Positions 1 to 7,400 of a DNA stretch of 7,750 nt are shown piece after piece; the stretch's first letter is position 1, and every line of letters begins with the position of its first letter. The notes beneath the pieces were generated by a model. That model was not told the DNA's origin, did no database searches, and worked only from the letters and a program-made list of their open reading frames with translations. The position numbers and the translations under genes are program-made. Origin of the DNA: an uncultured Bacteroidota bacterium (lineage in GTDB: Bacteria; Bacteroidota; Bacteroidia; Chitinophagales; Saprospiraceae); contig CALEYM010000541.1 of NCBI GenBank assembly GCA_937926185.1, forward strand, positions 1 to 7,750, given 5' to 3'.

Positions 1-624
1 GCCCATTTGCGTTTCGATCGCCAGGGAAATACTCCCGGCGGCTGCCGGGTTGGCTGGTGTTTCCGGAGTTGACGGAATTTTTATCCAAAACAACGGGGTA
101 TTGCCCGATAACGGCGCCAATGCCACCAGCCGGCTGCCAAAGGATTTAGTCTCGTCGTTGAAAAAGTACAAAATCCTGGCGCGCCATTTTTTTATGTTAT
201 CAGCATCCATTTCACGCCGGACGAATTTCACCGATTCGGTATAAGTCTGCGGGTCGAAAATAAAAACGGTATCGGTAACGCTGAGAAGCGACACAACGGC
301 ATCTTGCTCCAAAAGCTGCGCAAGCGAAGCATCTTTGAAACAATCGTAGCGGCCTGCATACATGTCGGCTATCAAACGGACGTTCAGCCATTGGGAGAAG
401 TCTGTGTGGGTTGTTTCGCAAAAGCCATTGATAATGTCGGGGTTATTGAATTGGATCAGCGTGGCTTTGTTCGGCGCATCCGGGCCGGCAGAACTGTTGA
501 ATTGGAAATCGGCCGTGTTTTCTCCGATCCAGGCGATGTTGGGGTTCTTGAGCAGGTCATTGGTTTGAGCGGTCATAGTCGCAGAAATCGCGCACAGGGC
601 AATAAACAACAGGAAGTTTCTCAT
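1..624 (-). CDS. GldN-like T9SS/gliding protein, 3' end outside the window
   Basis: The open frame runs without a stop from the ATG at 624 to base 1 (208 residues visible), so the C-terminus is missing. Residues 1 to about 20 form a signal peptide (hydrophobic core LLFIALCAISA, then TAQ), pointing to the periplasm. Residues 118-128 (DTVFIFDPQTY), 134-148 (charged stretch FVRREMDADNIKKWR), 151-172 (aromatic YFF, then RLVALAPL) and 177-184 (PLFWIKIP) follow the order and spacing I recall for GldN/PorN: a T-V-D-P-E-T-Y strand, a V-R-x-E...I-K-x-x-R helix, a W-F-F-D...V-R-I-x-G-I-A-P-L strand, and F-W-x-Y-P. GldN/PorN works with GldK in the periplasmic ring of the type IX secretion system. The usual N-terminal GldN block (W-S-x-x-I-W-R) is poorly kept; only NIAWIGENTADFQF at residues 29-42 could correspond. 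I infer a divergent GldN paralogue rather than the core gldN. It lies 253 bp behind the thioesterase and may have its own promoter. Confidence 0.7.
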   Translation of the reverse strand, partial: MRNFLLFIALCAISATMTAQTNDLLKNPNIAWIGENTADFQFNSSAGPDAPNKATLIQFNNPDIINGFCETTHTDFSQWLNVRLIADMYAGRYDCFKDASLAQLLEQDAVVSLLSVTDTVFIFDPQTYTESVKFVRREMDADNIKKWRARILYFFNDETKSFGSRLVALAPLSGNTPLFWIKIPSTPETPANPAAAGSISLAIETQMG

Positions 625-681
625 GACGAATTAAGTTTTGGTTGAACGATAGTTGACTGGCAGTTTTGGGGTGCGGAAGTA

Positions 682-695
682 ATGATTCTGATCAT
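682..695. promoter_or_regulatory. Possible CRP/FNR-type operator palindrome
   Basis: ATGAT-TCTG-ATCAT is a perfect 5-bp inverted repeat with a 4-base spacer. It contains TGAT-N4-ATCA, the core of the CRP/FNR-superfamily operator (FNR: TTGAT-N4-ATCAA). It lies 58-71 bp upstream of the GldN-like start codon, a reasonable place for a regulator. A palindrome this short can occur by chance, and I see no convincing TANNTTTG promoter element beside it. Confidence 0.2.
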
Positions 696-742
696 GTGAA
701 AATGTTTTACTGATTGATGAGACAAAGATGCGGCGCCCTAAC

Positions 743-760
743 CCGGCGATACAACGCCGG
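743..760. repeat. Small GC-rich inverted repeat (possible hairpin) downstream of the thioesterase
   Basis: CCGGCG (743-748), loop ATACAA, CGCCGG (755-760): a perfect 6-bp GC stem, extendable by two A-T pairs past a C/T mismatch. It lies about 118 bp beyond the thioesterase stop. Read on the minus strand it is not followed by a T-run, so it is not a textbook intrinsic terminator. The rest of the 625-877 gap shows no gene, RNA or promoter that I can support. Confidence 0.3.
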
Positions 761-877
761 TTTCGGTGAATTTTCATAAGCGCGACTACTTGAAAAGGAG
801 CAAGGGGATAGCAGGTAAGCCCGGAATAAGATACCGGATTTCAGTTACTTGGCGGTTGCGTTCCTAAATATTATGTA

Positions 878-1318
878 TCAATCCAGCCACTGAAAATCAT
901 CTGTTTTCGACCCTTCTTCCAACATTTTTGCGGCAATTGCCGGCGGCGTGGTCAGTTTTCTGCGCTGGGTGTCGATCCAGGCGCCATCCACGTTGATGGT
1001 CGCGCAAAGTGTGCCGTCTTCGCGAAAAATTTCATGCCGGAAGGAAAAACGGGAACCATCGCGCCGGGCTTTGCTCACAAGCAGGTTGATCCAAAGCGGG
1101 TCGCCGTGGCGAAGTTCGCGCCGAAAAAGGGCTTCTTCGCGGAACAGGATCGGCCCAAAATGATGCGTTTCCATAAATTCGAGCGTAATACCTGCCGCAT
1201 TTAAAAAGTCGACCCGGATGGCCGCGCCAAAATCGTAGTACACCGAGTGGCGGACGTGGCCATTCGGGTCGAGATCGGCCCAGCGCAATACGACCGGGCG
1301 TTTGAAGGTATGGTACAT
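878..1318 (-). CDS. Acyl-CoA thioesterase, 4HBT/YbgC-like hot-dog fold
   Basis: This is a 146-residue cytoplasmic protein without a signal peptide. Residues 11-30 carry the family signature: LRWADLDPNGHVRHSVYYDF matches the D-x-D-x-x-G-H-V...Y block of 4-hydroxybenzoyl-CoA thioesterase/YbgC proteins, and D17 (in DPNG) aligns with the catalytic aspartate. The later strands (HGDPLWINLLVSKA at 71-84, SRFSFRHEIF at 89-98, LCATINVDGAWID at 104-116) match the hot-dog sheet, and the length is usual for the family. The expected reaction is hydrolysis of an acyl-CoA to free acid and CoA; the substrate cannot be read from sequence. I chose the ATG at 1318 because homology begins at YHTFKRPVVLRW. A longer frame from 1381 adds 21 residues encoded by the octamer repeat, which looks spurious. 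No Shine-Dalgarno is seen; the leader is the repeat hairpin. No functional link to the T9SS genes is apparent. Confidence 0.85.
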   Translation of the reverse strand: MYHTFKRPVVLRWADLDPNGHVRHSVYYDFGAAIRVDFLNAAGITLEFMETHHFGPILFREEALFRRELRHGDPLWINLLVSKARRDGSRFSFRHEIFREDGTLCATINVDGAWIDTQRRKLTTPPAIAAKMLEEGSKTDDFQWLD

Positions 1319-1324
1319 TGTTGT

Positions 1325-1418
1325 TGATTGAGTGATTGAGTGATTGAGTGATTTACCCACGATGAGATGGTGATAAATCACTCAATCACTCAATCGCTCA
1401 ATCACTCAATCACTCAAT
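1325..1418. repeat. Octamer tandem repeats arranged as a long inverted repeat
   Basis: The left arm is three exact TGATTGAG units (1325-1348) plus TGATTTA (1349-1355). The right arm is TAAATCA (1374-1380), then CTCAATCA, CTCAATCG, CTCAATCA, CTCAATCA and a partial CTCAAT (1381-1418). The arms 1325-1355 and 1374-1404 are reverse complements over 31 bases with one difference (1396, opposite 1333), around an 18-base loop. The element fills the gap between the TlpA-like stop codon, which it directly abuts at 1418/1419, and the thioesterase ATG at 1318. A minus-strand transcript would fold it into a long stem immediately before the thioesterase start. No T-run follows, so it is not a standard terminator. 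Confidence 0.95.
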
Positions 1419-3320
1419 TCAAGGTTGTTCCTTGGCCAGTTCTATCATGGCGCTGAGTTCATCCACGAGCGCCTCGGCGCTGCCGGCATAACCGACGCTT
1501 TTGAAACGAATTTTTCCGTTTTGGTCCACGACAAATTTGGTTGGAATGCCCGACACGCCAAAAGAGGCCACTACTTTGTCTTCCAGGTCGAGCAGGACGT
1601 GGAAGGGATAACCTTTGCTTTGGATAAAATCGCCGGCAGCCTTGGCTTTGTCTTCCACCCGTTCCCAGGTATCGACAAACAGGAACTGTACGTTCGGGTC
1701 GTCTTTAAATTTGTTTTGGGCTTGTTGCATGCCGGGGAAAGAGGCTTTGCAGGGGCCGCACCAGGTGGCCCAAAAATCGAGCACCACCACTTTGCCTTTC
1801 ATGCTTTCCAGGCTGACGTCTTCCCCGTTCAGGTTTTTCAATGTGAAACCAGGCGCAGGCTGGTCAATCATTTTTGCGGCCAGGCTTTTTTTCTGATTGA
1901 TCCGGGCTATTTTTTCCAGGCCGGCCAGGTAGGCGTCGGTACCGGCAGCCGATTTGTCTTCGGCAGCGAACAGGCGTTTGAACTGCTCTTTCATGGCTGC
2001 CGTGGCTTGCCCGTGCAGGATGAAACCTTCGAGACGGTACCGCAGGTCGGGCGCGCCGGTTCGTTCGAGGAAAGCGGTGTACCGTTCGTTCATATCGGTA
2101 TTTTCGCCTTTAAAAATTTCCACTACCTGCGCCTGATACGCGGCAGCGGTGTTGGGATCGTTCAGTTTGTCCAGCACATACGCATAAGTATCGGCGTATT
2201 GGCCAAAGGTATATTTGCGATCCTGTTCCCACGATTTGTCGGATTTGTAAGACGGTTTGGCTTCCCTGGGCGCGAGCATTTCCGATTTTGCCCATTCGGT
2301 GGCTTCAGCCGCCATTTTACGGGCCATTTCCAGTTCTTCGCCGTTTTCCGCCAGTTCCCAGGCCACATTGTTGTACAGGCTGGCCCGGCTGTCGGCCTGC
2401 ATCCGGCCGGCAATTTTATTCAGAAGGGCCCAGTTTTTCTTTTCAGCCGCTTTGTTGCCCAATGCAAAATAGGTCTCATTCACTTCGTCCTGTTCGGTAT
2501 CGTTGGCGGGGGGGAAGTCCTTCAGATAAGTTTCGATCATGGTTTCCTGCTTGCTCAGGTCAGGTTCGTTGCGGATGGCCTGACGGCGTTCCTGGCGCGC
2601 GAAAACGCCCTTCGGGTAATTTTTCCGGATTTTTTCGCGAATGGCGTTGGCCTTTTCTGCCACGGAAAGGCGGTCGTACAGCCGGGCCATGGCGATCCAG
2701 TCTTTTTCCTCCAGATTCGGGGCTTTCTCCACTTCTTCCAGCAAGACCTGCGCTTCCACTTTGCCGGCGTCGCCGCGTTTTACGGCCATCAGATTGTTGA
2801 TATAGGAAGAGAAATATTGTTGTCTGAGATCGGGTTTGGCGGCGAAGGCCCGGCTCAGCAATTCCAGCGCGGTGGTTGTTTTCCGGTTTAGTTCGAACAG
2901 GCTGCCCCAATCGCGATAGAGCACGGCCTGTGCCGCCCAACTTTGGGGCATGGGTTTCCCGGAGGCATCACTCAAGCTGACAAAATACCCCTCACCGCTG
3001 TTGTTGTCCCAACGTTCGCCGGCCTGAAAGGCTATCATGGCTACCTGTGCATCGGCGGCAGTGGTGAAACTGCCCGTGATTTTGCCACCGGAAAATTGCA
3101 GCATCAGATCGGTAACCGCCGGTGTTTTGCCGGCGAATTCGACTGCCGTCACTTCGATGGTTTCATGGGCATTGTGCAGCGGGCTTTTAGAAATATCATA
3201 TTCAAAGCGAATATTTTCGCCGGGCTTGGGGTTGGCCGGTGTGATGGAAAGATGTGCCGTTTGCGCCTGCGTTGTGGCAGCTACGGAAAGCAAAAACAGG
3301 AAAATGAACAGATTTTTCAT
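1419..3320 (-). CDS. Exported TlpA-like thiol-disulfide oxidoreductase with a long N-terminal region
   Basis: The protein has 633 residues. Residues 1-20 are a signal peptide (MKNLFIFLFLLSVAATTQAQ) without a lipobox, so a soluble periplasmic protein is likely. Residues 21 to about 125 look beta-rich and Ig-like. Residues about 140-480 are charged and helical, resembling TPR-like solenoids, but no clear family is recognised. Residues about 486-628 are a TlpA/AhpC-TSA-type thioredoxin domain: QPAPGFTLKNLNGE at 487-500, VVVLDFWATW then C521-G-P-C524, and the conserved cis-proline in GIPTKFV (P593). Family members exchange thiols and disulfides in the periplasm, for example in cytochrome c maturation or reduction of mispaired disulfides. 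The extension of about 480 residues is long compared with a minimal TlpA (about 150-200) and may bind a client. It starts 45 bp after the PorP/SprF stop, so co-transcription is plausible. The start is the first ATG before the signal peptide. Confidence 0.88.
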   Translation of the reverse strand: MKNLFIFLFLLSVAATTQAQTAHLSITPANPKPGENIRFEYDISKSPLHNAHETIEVTAVEFAGKTPAVTDLMLQFSGGKITGSFTTAADAQVAMIAFQAGERWDNNSGEGYFVSLSDASGKPMPQSWAAQAVLYRDWGSLFELNRKTTTALELLSRAFAAKPDLRQQYFSSYINNLMAVKRGDAGKVEAQVLLEEVEKAPNLEEKDWIAMARLYDRLSVAEKANAIREKIRKNYPKGVFARQERRQAIRNEPDLSKQETMIETYLKDFPPANDTEQDEVNETYFALGNKAAEKKNWALLNKIAGRMQADSRASLYNNVAWELAENGEELEMARKMAAEATEWAKSEMLAPREAKPSYKSDKSWEQDRKYTFGQYADTYAYVLDKLNDPNTAAAYQAQVVEIFKGENTDMNERYTAFLERTGAPDLRYRLEGFILHGQATAAMKEQFKRLFAAEDKSAAGTDAYLAGLEKIARINQKKSLAAKMIDQPAPGFTLKNLNGEDVSLESMKGKVVVLDFWATWCGPCKASFPGMQQAQNKFKDDPNVQFLFVDTWERVEDKAKAAGDFIQSKGYPFHVLLDLEDKVVASFGVSGIPTKFVVDQNGKIRFKSVGYAGSAEALVDELSAMIELAKEQP

Positions 3321-3365
3321 TTGCTGGATAAATTATTTTCAGATCAAACAAATATGGCGAGCAAC

Positions 3366-4421
3366 TTAAAAACGCGGACAAACCACGCGCCGGCGCCGCT
3401 CGGCCGGATGGAAATAAGTCAGGGAAAGTTCAAAAGCGCCGCGGGAATTGTTGGCCAGGGTCAGGGAGGAAACGGTGACATCATAACTCATCCCGAGCAT
3501 CCAGCGTTCCAGTTCGAGCATGGCAACCACGGTAACGGCATCCATTTGAAGACCGCTGTTGAGGCGATTGCCCAGGCGCGCCCAGGCGCCGAGGCGCAGG
3601 GCCAGTTCGTTGCGGTCGTTGTTGGAATACCGTACGTTCAGGCCGAAATCGGTTTCGAACGCCGGGCCTTGTTTCATTACCAGTACGCCGGGCAGAAGGC
3701 CAAAGTTTTCACTCAGCGGCAACAGGCCGCCCGTATGGCCCGACCAACGGGAATATAGCCGTTCGCCGTCATCTTCCACCAGCGATATGACCGGTTGGTT
3801 GATGTGGTGCAAGGCTGCGCCGGCATACCAGAAACCGTTGTCGTCGAAAAGCATGTACCAAAGCAGGCCGGCATTGAAGTCGGCATAAATATTCGTGTTG
3901 GCATTGGCGTTTGGTTCGCCGTTGCCGGCGTTCGGGTCGGGGGTTTCCGTCGTGGGGTCGAATTGCCTGCTAAACCACAGTCGGCTCCAGTCAATGTTGT
4001 TTTGTCCGAATCCAAATTGGGCGCCTGCCGCCAGGTAATGATCGGCACGGCGCGGGCCTCCGCTCAGTTGTTTTAAAAAGGCGCCGCCCAGGTGGCCTTT
4101 GTTCTGCACGTAGCGGGCCGTGCCGGCTTCGTCGTGCATGACACCCAGCCCAAGCGCGAAATAGTCGTCGCGCCCAACGCCGAGCCGGAAATCGGCCGCG
4201 GCGGAGTAAGTGCGAAACGGCACGGGAGATAAAAAACTGCTCCATTGGTCGCGGTAATTGGCCGTCACCCGCCAGCGACCGTCGAAGGCGCCGGTCATGG
4301 CTGGGTTGAGATTCCAGGGCGAAGCGAAATACTGGGAAAAGCGGGGGTCCTGCCCATTCAGATTCCCACAAAAAAACACGAATAAAAACAGGCCGGCAGC
4401 CGGAAGGTAAAATTGCTTCAT
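3366..4421 (-). CDS. PorP/SprF-family type IX secretion outer-membrane protein
   Basis: The protein has 351 residues, usual for PorP/SprF. Residues 1-24 form the signal peptide. The mature N-terminus DPRFSQYFASPWNLNPAMTG (25-44) is the hallmark of the family. Other family features are alternating amphipathic strands (a 14-strand barrel is expected), YAGAALHHINQP at 199-210, the penultimate strand block GMSYDVTVSSLTLANNSRG at 310-328, and the terminal CPRF with a C-terminal phenylalanine typical of outer-membrane barrels. SprF-type proteins are needed to export and attach type B CTD substrates such as SprB, and usually sit directly downstream of their substrate. Here the gene starts 41 bp after the SprB-like stop, so it is probably the dedicated partner of that adhesin. 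A low-complexity, probably surface-loop segment rich in N, P and A lies at residues 155-177. I leave the symbol empty because these genes are commonly multi-copy. Confidence 0.92.
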   Translation of the reverse strand: MKQFYLPAAGLFLFVFFCGNLNGQDPRFSQYFASPWNLNPAMTGAFDGRWRVTANYRDQWSSFLSPVPFRTYSAAADFRLGVGRDDYFALGLGVMHDEAGTARYVQNKGHLGGAFLKQLSGGPRRADHYLAAGAQFGFGQNNIDWSRLWFSRQFDPTTETPDPNAGNGEPNANANTNIYADFNAGLLWYMLFDDNGFWYAGAALHHINQPVISLVEDDGERLYSRWSGHTGGLLPLSENFGLLPGVLVMKQGPAFETDFGLNVRYSNNDRNELALRLGAWARLGNRLNSGLQMDAVTVVAMLELERWMLGMSYDVTVSSLTLANNSRGAFELSLTYFHPAERRRRVVCPRF

Positions 4422-4450
4422 AACTTACAGGGTGGGAGTGCAAATTTTCC

Positions 4451-4458
4451 CAAAGGTA
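4451..4458 (-). promoter_or_regulatory. Candidate Bacteroidota -7 element before the PorP/SprF gene
   Basis: On the minus strand this reads TACCTTTG, an exact match to the Bacteroidota -7 consensus TANNTTTG. It is about 30 bases upstream of the ATG at 4421, which would give a leader of roughly 20-25 bases. No TTTG-like -33 element is visible 19-21 bases further upstream, where the end of the adhesin gene lies, so it may be a weak internal promoter or chance. Confidence 0.3.
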
Positions 4459-4462
4459 AAAA

Positions 4463-7400
4463 TTATCGGATTAGTGTTGTATTGCCGCGCAGGCTTTCCA
4501 CAAAACCGTCGGCGTATTCTGCTTCCACGTACCAGACGTATACGCCTGTTTGCGCATTCTTGCCCCGAAATTGTCCGTTCCAGCCGCGTTGTTCATCATT
4601 TACGGGGAAATCGAGGTCTTCGTACACCAGCTCTCCCCAGCGGTCGTACACGCGGAATAATTTTACCCGTTTGATTTGCCGGCTTTTGCCGTACACGGTC
4701 AGTATTTCGTTATTTCCGTCGCCGTTGGGGCTAAAGCCTGTCGGTACGTATACCCCCCGCGGTTTGATCACTTCCACGCGGGTACTGCCCACGCCGCGGC
4801 AGCCGTTGGCGTCGGTTACCGTCACAAAGTAGGTATTGCTGTATCCGGGTTTTACGAGGATGGTCGTACAATCGGGTAAATCTATGCAGATCAAACTGTC
4901 TGCCAGGGCGCTTTTCCATAGGTATGTACTCAGCCCGATGGTATTGGACACGTCGGGGGAGAGTTGAAGGCTGTCGCCCAAAACGATGGAGGCGTCCGGC
5001 CCAAACGATACCTCAACGGCAGGCGGTTCGCTCAGGGTGGTTTTGACTTCTGTGACACATCCCATGCCGTCGCGCACGAAGACGGCATATTGCCCGGCGC
5101 CCAAGCCTAAAAATACGCCTGAGCCGGTGAATGAAATGCCATCGTTGCTGTAGCGATAGGGTGGCGCGCCGCCGCTTACGGTAAGTCGCACCAGTCCGTC
5201 GTGCGCGCCAAAACACGATGGGTTGACGGCTTCCGTCTGGATATCCGGCGGATTGGGTTGCACCAGCGCCGTTGAATCTGCAGCGATGCAGCCACGCAGG
5301 TCCGTTACAGTTACCGAGTAGTTGCCCGGGCCTAAGGCTCCGATCTGGAGACCGGTTGCGCCCGTATTCCAGGCGTATGTATATCCGGGAGTGCCGCCCT
5401 GTACCAGGGCGCGAATAATACCGTTGCTATCCTGATTGCAAACTAATCCGGTGATTTCCAGTTGGATTTGCAAGATTGGCGGCTCCCCGACCAATGCTTC
5501 CGAGGAACCGGTACAGCCCTTCGAGTCCGTCAATGTGATGGTATAAACCCCGGCGGGCAAACCATTTTGTTCGGCGCCGCTGCCCGTGTTGCTCCAGGCG
5601 TAACTGACAATGGGAAAAACGCTTTGTACGGATGTAATACGTACGGCGCCGTCGGTAAAACCATAGCATTGCGCGCTGTCAGCATCCAGGGTTGGGACGA
5701 TGGGCTCCTGATCGAGCATCGTAAAGGAAATGGTTGCGCTGCAACCGACTTCATCCGTAACCGTCAGGCTATAGGCCTGGCCACCGGTTAATCCGTTGAT
5801 ATACAGGGTGTCTGGTTTGCCGGGAATACTCCAGTTGTAATGATATCTGGAGAAATCTCCGCCTCCTGCGCCGCCGCTGATCTGGTTTACAGCCACCTGC
5901 CCGTCGGTACCGGCATGGCAGGTGGGGGGCGCGCGGAGCAGGCCCACTGTGATTTCGTCCCATTGCTGGATAGTTATCGTCTGGGCGCCGGTGCATTGGC
6001 TCTGATCAGTGGCTGTGACGGTATAGGTTCCGGCGATGAGATTGGCCGGGTTGGGACCGTTAAAACCATGACTCCATGCAAAAGTGAAAGGGCCGCCGTT
6101 ATTGCCTGTTGCCGTCGCCAATGCTTCGCCGCCGTCGGAACCAAAGCAGGCGAGTTTGGTTTGGATAATAGCGATCTGGGTAGGCATGGCCGGCTGGCCG
6201 ATAATGGCGCCGGCGCCGCTGAATGAACAACCGGCCGTGTCGGTTACTGTAAGGGAATAACTACCTGCTGTGAGCCCGTTGATAAACGAACTGTCCCGGT
6301 TATTACTCCACAGATAGGTATAGGGCATCACGCCACCGCTGACATTAGCTTTTGCCGTGCCGTTGTTGCCGTCAAAACAAGTGGCATTTGTGGAAATCAC
6401 GACTACATTCAGTGCTGCCGGTTGGGTCACGGCCGCAACTGCGGTCAGACTGCATCCGTTGGCGTCGCTTACCGTGACCGTATAAATGCCTTGGGGCAGA
6501 TTGACCGCCAAGGGGTCGAGTTGCTGGTTGGGATCGCTCCATAGGTATTGCAGGGCGCCTGTGCCACCCCGGGCATACACTTGTGCCGCTCCATTGGCTT
6601 CGCCAAAACACCGCACCGGCCTGGGTATGATACTGTCCAAAACAACAGGCACAGGGCACGGCAAAGTGTCGCTGAGCGTTTTGGCACAATTTAAAGAATC
6701 GGTAATGGTTACCGTAAATATCCCGCAGGGCAGGTTTTGAATGGTATTGCCCGACATGCCATTGCTCCAGGCGTACTGGTACGGCATTGCCCCTCCGCTT
6801 ACCTGTGCCGACAGGCGTCCGTTCTGATCGCCTGCGCAAGAGGGCCCCTGTACCGTCAGTTGCGCGACAATAGGCGTCGCGGGCTGAACAATGGATAAAA
6901 TAGTCTTAGTACATCCATTGGCATCCATCACCGTTGCGCGGTAAGCGCCGGGGCACAGGTTTTGTGGCATAAAATTCCCCGGCGGATCCACCGGTTTATC
7001 CCAGGCAATAGTATACGGTGACACGCCTCCGGAAGCGTTCAAATTAATGCCGCCGTTGCATGCCCCGGCGCAGGTTTCCGGCCGCAGCAGGGTAGTGCTG
7101 ATGGTAATGTCCGGCGGCTCCCCCACTAGCGTGCTGGAAACCGCGGTACAGCCATTGTTATCGCTTACCGTAACGGTATAAGCTCCGGCCATCAGCCCAG
7201 TCAGTGATTGGCCGGTTTTCATGCCGTTCCAGTTAAACGCGTATGGCATCACGCCCCCTTGTGTAAAAACGGAGGCTGAACCTGTATTTCCGCCAAAACA
7301 GGCAACACCGATGGTTTGGATACTGTCAATTACCAGGCGTTTGGGTTCCTTCACTTCCACCAGGGTAACGGCGGTGCAACCCGCCGCGTCGGTTACGGAA

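Noticed and set aside
625..877. Possible small gene or RNA in the 253-bp gap
   Set aside because: No open frame with a plausible start and no recognisable RNA structure was found; only two short inverted repeats stand out.
1319..1381. N-terminal extension of the thioesterase from an ATG at 1381
   Set aside because: Much of the extra 21 residues is translated octamer repeat (SLNHSITQ) and lies outside the family homology, which starts right after the ATG at 1318.
1325..1418. CRISPR array or intrinsic terminator at the octamer repeats
   Set aside because: Units are 8 bases, directly abutting with no spacers, and arranged in two opposed arms, which is not CRISPR. No T-run follows the stem on either strand, so it is not a standard terminator.
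1425..2891. Plus-strand open frame of 488 codons opposite the TlpA-like gene
   Set aside because: It is wholly antisense to a gene with a clear signal peptide and thioredoxin motif. Its product is rich in F, G and H, with no recognisable domain, as expected when a GC-biased gene is read backwards.
3321..3365. Promoter before the TlpA-like gene
   Set aside because: The AT-rich gap contains TATTTGTTTG on the minus strand, but it does not fit TANNTTTG, and no properly spaced -33 element is visible.
2943..3758. Plus-strand open frame of 271 codons across the TlpA-like/PorP junction
   Set aside because: It covers the signal-peptide end of one strong gene and the C-terminal barrel motifs of another, and has no recognisable protein features of its own.
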